From Aquabacterium humicola (GTDB lineage: Bacteria > Pseudomonadota > Gammaproteobacteria > Burkholderiales > Burkholderiaceae_C): a stretch of DNA of 64,000 nt. Positions 27,597-36,300 of the stretch are shown one piece after another. Each line of letters begins with the position of its first letter. Positions within the stretch are counted from its first letter, which is position 1. A program made the position numbers and the translations under genes. The notes under the pieces were generated by a model that did not search any database, had not been told where the DNA came from, and saw only the letters and a program-made list of their open reading frames with translations. The stretch is taken from the NCBI RefSeq assembly GCF_030167915.1, contig NZ_JARGNB010000001.1, positions 1,922,001-1,986,000 of the forward strand, in the 5' to 3' direction.

Positions 27597-28513
27597 CCGG
27601 CCGACCGTCCGCCCGGGCCTGCGCGCTGGCGGCGCTGACGGCCCTGCTGGCCGCCTGCGGCAGCACCCCCCCGGCGCCGCCGCCCGGCCCCGCGCCGGCA
27701 CCGGCGGCCGCACCGGCGCCGACCCCGCCCGCGGCCGGCATCGACGCCTTCGAGCGCCGCCAGCGTGCGAAGGCCGAGCAGGCCGCGCGCCAGGGCCGGC
27801 TGGGCGACGCGGTGCTCGCATGGGAATCGCTGGTGGCGCTGCGCCCCGAGCAGCGCGACTACCGCGAGCGCCTGGCCGCGACCCGCGCGCTGGTGCAGAA
27901 CACGCTCGCCGAACGCCTGCCGAAGGCCGAGGCGGCCGCCCGGCGGGGCGACCTCGACGGCGCGACGCAGCTCTACCTCAGCGCGCTGGCGCTCGATCCG
28001 CTGCACGAAGGCGCTGCCGACGCGCTGCGGCAGATCGAGCGCGAGCGCAACAAGCGGCATCCACCGGGTGCACGCTTCGCGCGGGAGGCGGCGGCCCGCC
28101 GTCCGGCGCCTAGCGAGATATCGGCGCGGCCATCGGCAGCGGCGAAACCGCCCGCCGCGCAGCGCGCCGATGCCGACCGCAATGCCGTCGAACACGCGGC
28201 GATGCTGGCCGCGCAGGGCGAGCTCGACGACGCGATCGCGCTGCTGCAGACGCCGGCGTCCGCGCAGCGCGCCGACACGCCGGCCGCGCGCAAGCTGCTG
28301 GCGGAACTGCTGGTGCAGAAGGCCGAGCGCATCGCGGCCACCGACCGCGCCGGCGCCATCGCCGCGCTCGAGCGCAGCCTGCAGCTGGATCCGTCGCTGG
28401 CCGCTGCACGTGCGCGGCTGCAGGTGCTGCGCGAGGGCGGCACGCTGCCCGCGCCAGCGGTCACGGGGCCGCCGCCGGGCCGCCCCAAGGCGGCCGAACG
28501 GGCGAGCCCCTGA
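27593..28513 (+). CDS. TPR lipoprotein
   Basis: This 306-residue protein opens with a lipoprotein signal peptide ending in LLAAC (Cys20), then a proline/alanine-rich spacer. Helical TPR-like repeats follow (AKAEQAARQGRLGDAVLAWES, KAEAAARRGDLDGATQLYLSAL, EHAAMLAAQGELDDAIALLQ, RAGAIAALERSLQLDPSLAAA). The ATG overlaps the stop of the deacetylase gene (ATGA), so translation is coupled. It ends convergently with the minus-strand LysM-TPR lipoprotein gene, and its first repeat resembles the end of that protein. It is likely a periplasmic scaffold attached to the outer membrane. A partner among the T6SS envelope proteins is possible, but nothing defines it. Confidence 0.78.
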   Translation: MTGRPSARACALAALTALLAACGSTPPAPPPGPAPAPAAAPAPTPPAAGIDAFERRQRAKAEQAARQGRLGDAVLAWESLVALRPEQRDYRERLAATRALVQNTLAERLPKAEAAARRGDLDGATQLYLSALALDPLHEGAADALRQIERERNKRHPPGARFAREAAARRPAPSEISARPSAAAKPPAAQRADADRNAVEHAAMLAAQGELDDAIALLQTPASAQRADTPAARKLLAELLVQKAERIAATDRAGAIAALERSLQLDPSLAAARARLQVLREGGTLPAPAVTGPPPGRPKAAERASP

Positions 28514-28535
28514 AGACCGGCCGTTCGCCAGGCGC

Positions 28536-28556
28536 CGATCGTCCGCTGGACGATCG
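28536..28556. terminator. Inverted repeat between convergent lipoprotein genes
   Basis: CGATCGTCC-GCT-GGACGATCG forms a perfect 9-base stem with a three-base loop between two converging genes. It lacks a T-run on either side, so it may be a bidirectional RNA stop or 3' end stabiliser and not a classical intrinsic terminator. Confidence 0.5.
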
Positions 28557-28624
28557 ACGTCCGGACTCACCCCCGCGGGGGGACCAACCCGGAGGGCTGC
28601 AGGGGGCCGACCGCCGCCGGGCCC

Positions 28625-29503
28625 TCACTTCACCTTCGTGAGCTTTTCCTTCAGGTCGATCGCCTTCTGGCGTTCGAGCTGCGCGGTGCGGTTGTTCGGA
28701 TCGATCTCCAGCACCGCGTCCCACGCGCGGATCGCGCCATTGAGGTCCTGCTTCGCGAAGGCGGCGCGCGCCGCCCGCGTGTGGCGCGTGATGGCTTCGT
28801 TGCGGCCGCGGGCCGCCTTGTCGGCGTCGGACGTCGCATCGGTCGCCGACGCCGCCGGTGAAGGGGCCGGTGAAGGCGCCGCTGCCGGCGTCGGGGCGGG
28901 CGCCGCTGCCGGACGCGGCGCGGGCGCCTGCACCGGCGCCGGCGCGGGCGGCGTCAGCGCCGAGGGCGGCGGCGACTTGCCGGGCACGCGGATCAGCTGG
29001 CCGCCGGCGAGCTGGCGCGGCACCTTGATGTCGTTGTAGCGCGCCAGCGCGTAGAACAGGTGCACGTCGTTGAGGAAACGCTGCGCGATGCGCGACAGCG
29101 ATTCGCCCGGCTGCACCCGATAGGCGAAGGACTCGCGGCCGAGCATCGCGACCGGATCGTCCTTGATCTGGCGCAGCAGGCTCTGCGCGAGCTTGTGGCC
29201 GGGCTCGGTCTGCAGCACGCGCTGCAGTTCGATCGACGCCTGGTCCTCATGGCCGGCCTCGAGCATCTCGATCGCGGCGGCGACGGTCCGCGACACCTGC
29301 TGCGGCGGCAACGGCGGCAACGGCGGCGGCGCCTCGGGGGCGGGCGCCGTGCCGGGCGCCGCGGCCGGCCCGGCCGGCGTTGGTGCCGCAGGGCGCGGTG
29401 CCGGCGGCGCGCTGGTCGCACCCGGCGGTTGGGCGCAGCCGGCCACCAGGCCAACCGCCACGAGCAGGGCCGTCAGCCGACGCAGGTCACCGGGGGAAGT
29501 CAT
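28625..29503 (-). CDS. LysM-TPR lipoprotein
   Basis: This 292-residue protein starts at the ATG at 29503, preceded on the minus strand by an AGGTGAG ribosome site. The signal peptide ends in GLVAGC. A proline-rich spacer leads to a helical repeat (AAAIEMLEAGHEDQASIELQRV), then a good LysM domain (YRVQPGESLSRIAQRFLNDVHL, ending QLIRVPG) at about 135-180. A second alanine/proline-rich spacer and a C-terminal TPR (AAFAKQDLNGAIRAWDAVLEIDPNN) close the protein. LysM binds peptidoglycan, so it probably links the outer membrane to the wall. It is the only gene of this stretch on the minus strand and diverges from tagH. Domain content matches the two lipoproteins encoded opposite, hinting at a three-part cell-wall unit. 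Confidence 0.82.
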   Translation of the reverse strand: MTSPGDLRRLTALLVAVGLVAGCAQPPGATSAPPAPRPAAPTPAGPAAAPGTAPAPEAPPPLPPLPPQQVSRTVAAAIEMLEAGHEDQASIELQRVLQTEPGHKLAQSLLRQIKDDPVAMLGRESFAYRVQPGESLSRIAQRFLNDVHLFYALARYNDIKVPRQLAGGQLIRVPGKSPPPSALTPPAPAPVQAPAPRPAAAPAPTPAAAPSPAPSPAASATDATSDADKAARGRNEAITRHTRAARAAFAKQDLNGAIRAWDAVLEIDPNNRTAQLERQKAIDLKEKLTKVK

Positions 29504-29824
29504 CTTCGATTGCTCACCTGTACGGTCGAGTGTCGCAGGCAAGCCGGGCGGCCCGCCCCACAACGAGGGGCGGCGCGCCGCGCCGCTGATTTGGCGCGCA
29601 ACCCATTGAAATGAATTATCGGCCAGCGTTGCAGCCCTCAACAAGCCGCGCAGTGCACGGCAACAGCTGGAAACACCGTCGCGCAACATCGCAAGCGAGC
29701 GTCCGTGGAATCCATCGCTGCGGGGATGACTTTCGGACATTGCTCTTGCCGGAGTCACAGCCGAGGATGGCCTGCCCCCGAAAGAAGGCGGTATCCACTG
29801 CCGGACAGCCCACCCCCACCGGCC
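29504..29824. other. Divergent intergenic region, lipoprotein gene / tagH
   Basis: These 321 bases hold no credible gene and separate the minus-strand LysM-TPR lipoprotein from plus-strand tagH. The part near 29600-29680 is distinctly AT-richer than the surroundings (AAATGAATTATC). The TGACTTTCGG box lies at 29727-29736, 98 bases before tagH. Promoters for both directions are expected here, but no convincing -35/-10 pair was seen. Confidence 0.6.
29726..29740 (+). promoter_or_regulatory. TGACTTTCGG box upstream of tagH
   Basis: ATGACTTTCGGACAT repeats the ten-base core found before both vgrG genes and, inverted, between the first two kinase genes. It sits in the divergent region ahead of the tagH-pppA operon. 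A sigma-54 promoter was considered, but the GG/GC spacing is one base too long. Confidence 0.38.
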
Positions 29825-31846
29825 ATGACCCTCACCCTGCTCGCGGTATCGCTCAACGAGCAGCCGCTGTCCCAGCCGATCACGGCCTGCTTCGACGCCA
29901 GCGGCGGCACCATCGGCCGCGCCGATCACAACACGATGGCGCTGCCCGACCCCGAGCGGCACATCTCGCGGCTGCAGGCCGAGATCATCGGCACCGGTGC
30001 GCAGTACCTGATCAAGAACGTCGGCGCCGCGAACCCGATCACCGTGGGCAACCGCACGCTGGTGCAGGGCGAGAGCACGATGCTCGGCAACAGCGACCAG
30101 GTGCGCATCGGCGGCTACCTGCTGCAGGTGGTGGTCGACGCCGAGGACAGCGGCGACATCACCCGCGGCCGCGCCGCGATCGCCGCCGCCGAACCGACCG
30201 CGCTGCGCAGCAACGCCTGGCCCCGCGAAGCATCGACGCCGCCCCCGATCAGCACGCCGCGGCCGGTGTCGGCACCGGCGATCGGCGGCCTCGCCGACAT
30301 GGCGCCGCTGTCCAGCAGCAATCCCTTCGCCGACCTGATCGGCGGCGCCCCCGCCGCACCTGCGGTCGCCGGCCCCGCGGGCTTCGCGCGACCCAAGCCG
30401 TCGACGGGGGACACCTTCGCCGACCTGATGCCACCGCCCTCGGGCATCCCGCGCGGTTCGCAGGCCTTCGGCGCTCCGGCAGCCGCGCCGGCCGGGCGGC
30501 TGCCCGACGACTTCGATCCCTTCGGTGCCCCGCCGCCGCAGCGGCCCGACCCCTTCGCCGCGCCGCCCGCGTCCCGGGGCGGCGGCGCCTTCGACGACCT
30601 GATTCCGAGCGCCCCGCCGTCGTCGCTGGACAGCATGTTCGGGCTGCGTGCGCCGCCGGCCAATCCGGGCGCGGCGGCCGATCCGCTGGCGAACTTCATG
30701 GCCGGCCTGCCGCCGGGCGGTGCCGGCGCCGGTGCCCCCGTGCCGGCCGGTGCGGGCGGCCTGTCGGTCGATCCCTTGGCGCTGTTCGGCAGCAGCCCGC
30801 CGGCGGCGCCGGCGAGCGCGCCCTCCGTCGCCAACCACACGCCCGACCTGATGGCCGGCTTCGTGCCGCCGCAGCAGGTCTCGCCGCCGCGACCCCTGAC
30901 GCCGAAGCCGGTGCCGTCCACGCCGGAAGTGGCCAACCCGGTGCTGCCGACGCGTTTCGACTGGCAGATGAGTCCGCCGCCGCCGCCGATCACGACGCCG
31001 GCCGCGCGCGTGGAACTGCCGCCGGCCGCAGCGCCGCAGTCAAGCGCACCGGCCTCGGCGCTGGACTTCGACTTCGGCACGCCGCCCGCGTCGGCAGCGG
31101 CACCGGTGCCCGCGATGGCGCCGGTCGCGCCGGCAGCGGCCTACGTGCCGACGCAGTTCGCATCGCCGGCTGCCGCGCCGGCGATCGCCGCCGCGCCGAC
31201 CACGGCAGCCAGCCCACCGGCCGGCCCGTCGCCGAGTTCGGCCGACATCGAAGCGCTGTGGCGCGCGTTCTGCGAGGGCGCGGCCATCCCGCCCGAGATG
31301 CTGCCCGGCCTGACGCCGGCGATGATGCGCGACGTCGGCGGCGTGATGCGCGCCGCGATCGAAGGCACGCTGCAGCTGATCGCCGTGCGCGCGACCACCA
31401 AGCACGAGCTGCGCGCCGCGGTCACCGTGATCCAGGCGCGTGGCAACAACCCGCTGAAGTTCTCGCCCGATGCCGCCACCGGCATCGAGCAGCTGCTCAA
31501 GCCGACGATGCGCGGCTTCCTGTCGGGCCCGGCGGCGATGACCGATGCGATGAACGACCTCGTCGGCCATTCGATCGGCACCGTCGCCGGCATGCGCGCC
31601 GCGCTCGACGGCATGCTCGGACGCTTCGCGCCGCAGCAGCTCGAATCCAAGCTCGTCGGCAGCTCGCTGCTCGACAGCGTGCTGCCGATGAACCGCAAGG
31701 CCAAGCTGTGGGAGCTGTACCTGCAGCACTTCGAGACGATCCGCGACGAGGCGCAGGAGGACTTCCACAACCTGTTCGGCAAGGCCTTCCTGGCCGCCTA
31801 CGAACAGCAGCTCGAGCGGTTGAAGCGCAACAACGGCGGCGGCTGA
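29825..31846 (+). CDS. tagH: TagH/Fha, T6SS FHA-domain regulator
   Basis: This 673-residue protein has an N-terminal FHA domain (about 20-100) with GGTIGRADHNTMALPDPERHISRLQ. The GRxxxN and SR/H residues of phosphothreonine binding are visible, followed by LGNSDQVRIGGYLL. A low-complexity proline/alanine-rich linker (about 115-470) leads to the conserved C-terminal TagH/ImpI domain (about 472-673, from ADIEALWRAFCEGA to AKLWELYLQHFETIRDEAQED). In Pseudomonas, Fha1 is phosphorylated by PpkA, dephosphorylated by PppA, and activates the T6SS. All three partners are present here. The start is the ATG at 29825, which leaves the FHA domain complete. It is followed directly by the phosphatase gene. 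Confidence 0.93.
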   Translation: MTLTLLAVSLNEQPLSQPITACFDASGGTIGRADHNTMALPDPERHISRLQAEIIGTGAQYLIKNVGAANPITVGNRTLVQGESTMLGNSDQVRIGGYLLQVVVDAEDSGDITRGRAAIAAAEPTALRSNAWPREASTPPPISTPRPVSAPAIGGLADMAPLSSSNPFADLIGGAPAAPAVAGPAGFARPKPSTGDTFADLMPPPSGIPRGSQAFGAPAAAPAGRLPDDFDPFGAPPPQRPDPFAAPPASRGGGAFDDLIPSAPPSSLDSMFGLRAPPANPGAAADPLANFMAGLPPGGAGAGAPVPAGAGGLSVDPLALFGSSPPAAPASAPSVANHTPDLMAGFVPPQQVSPPRPLTPKPVPSTPEVANPVLPTRFDWQMSPPPPPITTPAARVELPPAAAPQSSAPASALDFDFGTPPASAAAPVPAMAPVAPAAAYVPTQFASPAAAPAIAAAPTTAASPPAGPSPSSADIEALWRAFCEGAAIPPEMLPGLTPAMMRDVGGVMRAAIEGTLQLIAVRATTKHELRAAVTVIQARGNNPLKFSPDAATGIEQLLKPTMRGFLSGPAAMTDAMNDLVGHSIGTVAGMRAALDGMLGRFAPQQLESKLVGSSLLDSVLPMNRKAKLWELYLQHFETIRDEAQEDFHNLFGKAFLAAYEQQLERLKRNNGGG

Positions 31847-31848
31847 AC

Positions 31849-32646
31849 GTGCTGCAGATCCGCATCGCCAGCAAGACCGACCGCGGCGCACGTCAGGGCA
31901 ACGAAGACGACCTGCGGTGGGGTACGGCCGGTAGCGGCTGGTACGCCGTCGTCGCCGATGGCGCGGGCGGCCACCGCCGCGGCGCCGAAGCGGCGCAGCG
32001 GGCGGTCACCAGCGTCGAAGCGGCCCTGTGCGACCCCATGCTCGCCTTCTCGCCGGCCGCGATGACGCAGGTGGTGCGTGCCGCGCATGCGGTGGTCCAG
32101 AGCCACCAGGACTCGAACGACCTCAGCGCCCGCATGCACTGCACGGTGGTCGCGCTGTGGATCGACGGGCAGACCAGCCATGCGCTGTGGTCGCATGTCG
32201 GCGATTCGAGGCTCTACCGCATCCGCCGCGGCGTCACCGACCTCGTCACCGCCGACGACAGCGTCGTGCAGCGCATGGTGCAGGCCGGGCTGATCACCGC
32301 CGCGCAGGCCAGCACCCACCCGCAGAAGAACCAGCTGCTCTCCGCCCTGGGCATCGACGGCGACGTGCAGCCGCACACCGTCGTGCGCCCGGTCGAGCTG
32401 CAGGACGGCGACGCCTTCCTGCTGTGCACCGACGGCTGGTGGGACCCGCTCGACGCGCTTCAGCTCGCCGACACGCTGGGCCACTCGCGCACGCCCCAGG
32501 AATGGCTGACGCTGATGGAGCAGCGCATCGTCGCGCACGCCAACCCCAAGCAGGACAACTTCAGCGCCGTCGCGGTGTGGGTCGGCGACCCCACCGACGT
32601 CACGCGTTATCGCCCGGACGACACGGTGCCGCGGTTCCGGCGCTGA
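31849..32646 (+). CDS. pppA: PppA, T6SS PP2C-type Ser/Thr phosphatase
   Basis: This 265-residue PP2C/PPM phosphatase carries the metal-binding motifs DRGARQGNED, VVADGAGGHRRG, HVGDSRLYRIRRG, LCTDGWWD and the closing KQDNFSAVAV. It acts in the cytoplasm and reverses threonine phosphorylation by the PpkA-type kinases, resetting T6SS activity. The start is a GTG two bases after the tagH stop codon, since no ATG occurs before the first motif; coupling to tagH is likely. The usual WVVADGMGGH loop reads YAVVADGAGGH here, a tolerated change. It is the only phosphatase against three kinases in the window. It converges on tagF with 29 bases between them. Confidence 0.9.
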   Translation: MLQIRIASKTDRGARQGNEDDLRWGTAGSGWYAVVADGAGGHRRGAEAAQRAVTSVEAALCDPMLAFSPAAMTQVVRAAHAVVQSHQDSNDLSARMHCTVVALWIDGQTSHALWSHVGDSRLYRIRRGVTDLVTADDSVVQRMVQAGLITAAQASTHPQKNQLLSALGIDGDVQPHTVVRPVELQDGDAFLLCTDGWWDPLDALQLADTLGHSRTPQEWLTLMEQRIVAHANPKQDNFSAVAVWVGDPTDVTRYRPDDTVPRFRR

Positions 32647-32675
32647 GGTTCAGGCCCGGCGTTCCGAGGCCTTCT

Positions 32676-33368
32676 TCACCAGGCCCCGGTCAGCAGCTCC
32701 GAGAAGCTCGCCGGGTCCGGCAGGCCGGGCCCCAGGCTGAAGCTGCCTTCGCGGCCACCGTCGCCGACCGGCCACCAGAAGCTGTGGCCGGTATTGCGCC
32801 CGTGCAGCTCGCTGACGGCGAGGCCGTGCAGCAGCTGGCCGAGCGAGGCGCCGGCGGCCACCGCGAAGCGCTCGCGGCCCGGCGTGGCACCGCGCTGCTG
32901 CGGCACCATCAGCGGGCCGTTGCTCGGCCACGGCGGTGCCTGCGCGAGCGCGGCCTCGAACGCGTCGAGCGTCGACGGCTCGCCGAGCGTGGACATCGCC
33001 GCGCGCGCGACGTGCATCCACCACAGGTCGAGGTGGTCGAAGCCGATGCGGTCGATCGGCGGGCGGTCGCGCCGCTGCACGACGAGCAGCGGGTAGTAGC
33101 GGCCGACGTTGTCGCAGCTGGGCATCAGCACGCCGAACCACCAGTCGCGGTCGATCACGCCGGGCGCCCACGCGAAGCGCCAGACCGGCGCGCCGAGGTA
33201 GACCTCGAGCCAGCGGGCGCCCAGCACCTGCTGGCTGGCGGCGATGGACCGCGCCAGCCAGTTGTCGCAGGCGCGCACGAAGTCGGGCGGCACGCGGCGC
33301 GACGCGAAGTCGCCCAGCGAGGACAGCTTGCCCCACCAGCCGGGTGGCTCGTGCGGGAGGCCGTTCAT
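32676..33368 (-). CDS. tagF: TagF, T6SS-associated regulator
   Basis: This 230-residue TagF (DUF2094) starts at the ATG at 33368, giving MNGLPHEPPGWWGKLSSLGDF, the normal TagF opening (GWYGKLPSxGDF). Longer in-frame extensions overlap tssM. Further family features are VPPDFVRACDNWLARSI, RFAWAPGVIDRDWWFGVLMPS and GRYYPLLV. TagF is a cytoplasmic posttranslational repressor in Pseudomonas and other bacteria and binds Fha to keep the secretion system off. It is the last gene of the minus-strand tssJ-tssK-tssL-tssM-tagF operon, 22 bases after tssM. In some species TagF is fused to PppA; here the two are separate but adjacent and convergent. Confidence 0.93.
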   Translation of the reverse strand: MNGLPHEPPGWWGKLSSLGDFASRRVPPDFVRACDNWLARSIAASQQVLGARWLEVYLGAPVWRFAWAPGVIDRDWWFGVLMPSCDNVGRYYPLLVVQRRDRPPIDRIGFDHLDLWWMHVARAAMSTLGEPSTLDAFEAALAQAPPWPSNGPLMVPQQRGATPGRERFAVAAGASLGQLLHGLAVSELHGRNTGHSFWWPVGDGGREGSFSLGPGLPDPASFSELLTGAW

Positions 33369-33390
33369 CGCTGCCCTCGAACGCCTTGCG

Positions 33391-36300
33391 TCACAGCCCG
33401 GTGGGACAACCGAACTGCCGCAGGTCCGGCATGCGGAAGGGGTTGCGCACGCTGCTGGTCGTGACGTCGAAGACCGCCTTGCGGCCATCGAGGTCGAAGG
33501 TCGCGCGGAACTTCTCCGGCGCCGAGCCGGGCTGGATCGTCACGCGGTCGAACAGGCGCAGCAGCGCCCACGGGCCGTCGTTGACCATGCCGCCCGACGG
33601 CGTGCCCATCACCCGCACCTGGCCCGAGCCGCGCGGGCCCGGCCACTGCACGACGGTGGGGATCTGCGGGCCGTGCGCATAACGCACGACCTGACCGTCC
33701 ACGTCGAGCACGAACTGCGTCATCGCGGGGTCCATCTCGACCGGCTTGAACTCCAGGCGCAGGGTCGCGGCCTGGCCACCGGGGCCGAAGAAGGTCTCCT
33801 TGATCGCCGCGGCGCGCTGGAACTGCGGCAGCTGGCCATGGTCGGTGCCCAGCGGCGTGCCGTCGACCGGGCGGAAGCTCCAAGGCCGCGTGCTGGTGTC
33901 GACATAGGGCGCGAGCTTCTGCTGCAGCAGCAGGTCGAACTTGCCGCCGGGGCCGAACAGCGTCGCGAAGTCGGCCTGCGTGACGTCGCGCGTCGAGCCG
34001 GGGTCGAACGGGTAGCGGCCGGCGACGGCCTGCTGGCAGAACTCGCCGATCTGCGAGCGCACGTCGCGCGCCAGCGACTCGCGCAGCTGGATCAGCGCCA
34101 CCTTCGAGCTCGCCGAGCCCAGGTTCTCGAGCATCGAGCGCACCGGCTCCGGCGCGTTCGCGGCCTCGGCCTTCAGCTGGTTCGGCAGCGGCGACGCCGG
34201 TGGCGCTGCGCCGCCCTTGAGCGCGGCCTCCACCGAGGTCAGCAGCACCTGAAGTTCGCCCAGGCGCGCGACGACCCCTTCGATGGGCGCCTTGCCGCCT
34301 TCCGGCGCGGTGACGAGGCGGCGCAGGCCCACGAAGCGGTCGTCGACGATGCTCTCGATGCGCGCTTCCGGCGCGCCGGTGGTCGAAGGCCGCGCGCCGA
34401 TCTTGCTGAGGATCTTGCTCGTCACGCTGGCGCGCGCGCTGTCCGCCGCCGATTCCAGCGAGCCGAAGCCGGTGAGCAGCGTGGTCTCCCGCGACATCGC
34501 CTTGAGCAGCGGGATCATCGGGCTGTCGGGTGCGGCGAGCAGGCGCGTGGTCTGCACCGACTGCGAGATGCTGGTCACCGGCACCAGGCGCACGTCGGCG
34601 ATGAAGTCGGTCCAGGTGGACGCGTACTCGTTGAGGTAGATGCGGCGCACGTCGTCGACCAGCTTGTCCGACAGCAGCGCGCCGGCGGACTTCGGCGTCG
34701 GGTTCTTGATCGCCAGCACCCACTCCTGCTCGTCGTCGAGCTGCTTGGCGACGTCGCCGACCACCGACTGGAAGCCCTTGTGGTAGCCGTTGTAGCTGAA
34801 CAGGCCCGGCACCCCCTTGGTCAGCGGCTGGCCGCTGACGCGGGTGAACACCAGCGGCGCGTTGCCGCCGCCGGCCTTGACGACGGTGAACTCAGGGAAC
34901 TCGGCGCCCAGGCCTTGCGTGCGCAGCCGGTTGTAGACACGCTGCGGCAGCGAGACGGAGGCCAGCTGCAATCGCGTCGTATCGATCAGCCCCTTGTCCT
35001 GCGGCAGCGGCGATACCGCGGCGCCCTGCACCAGCAGCGCGTCGAGGTGGCGCGACAGCTGCTCGCGCTGCTCGGTCGACAGCTCGCGGCCCAGGCGCGC
35101 ATCCCAGTCCGACTCGACGTGGGCCTTCAGGGCCTTGGCGTCGAAGTGGTCTGGGTCGTACATCATCAGGTAGGCCTTCAGGGCCTCGTACTGCGACTCC
35201 TGCTGCGATGCGCCGGAGCGCAGCTGCTCCTCGACGCGGATCGCCAGCCGCGGCAGCATCGCGTCGATCAGCATGCGGTCGTAGACCGCGCGCGCGGCGC
35301 TGTCCAGGCGCTTGCCCTGGTAGAGGCCGAAGCCCCAGGACCATGGCACGTCGCCCTCGCCGAGCCCGGTACCCGCCACGGCAAGGCCGCGCGTCGCTTC
35401 GAGCGCGTTGACGATCGGGCTCAGGTTCGACGACGCGCGGTTCGGCGTCTCCTGCACCTGGCGCTTGACCTGGTCGACCCGCGCCGACACCTGCTCGACG
35501 TAGCGCTTGTTGTTGCCGTAGCTGATGCTCCACGCGACGAGGGTGCCGATCGACAGCACGCCGATGCCGGCGTACGCGGCGATGACCATCGCCTGTCGCT
35601 TGCGCTCCCAGCCGATGTTGGTGCCGGCCAGGCCCTGCTCGGCGAAGACGACTTCGGTCAGCAGCCGCGACAGGAAGTAGCTGCGGCCGCTGGCCTGCTG
35701 CGGCGCGAGCACCGCGCGTTCGAGCTGGTACTGGCGCGCGATCGAACCGAGCATGCGATCGATCGGCGTGCCCTCCTGCGTGCCGCTGACGAAGTAGACG
35801 CCGCGCAGCAGCGGCTGCGCTTCATACGGCGACGGCGAGAACACCGACTCGACGAATTCCTGCAGCACGCCGCGCAGGTTCGCGAACTGGCCCGGGAAAC
35901 CGTAGATGCGCGACCGGCGCTGCGGATCGGGCTCGGACTGCAGGCGGTCGATCAGGCCGTCGGACAGGCGCTGCAGCAGCTGGTCGAACTCGGGCCCCAG
36001 CTCGCTGGTCGGCGGCTGCTTCGGCAGGCCGGTCTTGTCGAGCGCGAAGGTGAAGCCCCAGGGCTCGGCACGCTGGGCCTTGTCGATCGAGCCGAACATC
36101 TCCATGAAGCCGGCCAGCAGGTCGCACTTGGTGACCAGCAGGTAGATCGGGAAGCGGATGTTGAGCTTCTCGTGCAGTTCCTGCACGCGCTGACGCACGG
36201 TGGCCGCGTGGCGCGCGCGTTCGGCGCCGGACTTGGCGATCAGGTCGGCTACCGACACGGTGACCAGCACGCCGTTGAGCGGCTGGCGCGGGCGCGAGCG

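Noticed and set aside
29726-29750. A possible sigma-54 promoter upstream of tagH (GGACATTGCTCTTGC)
   Set aside because: The invariant GG and GC are 11 bases apart instead of 10, and the flanking TGG/TTGCA context is poor.
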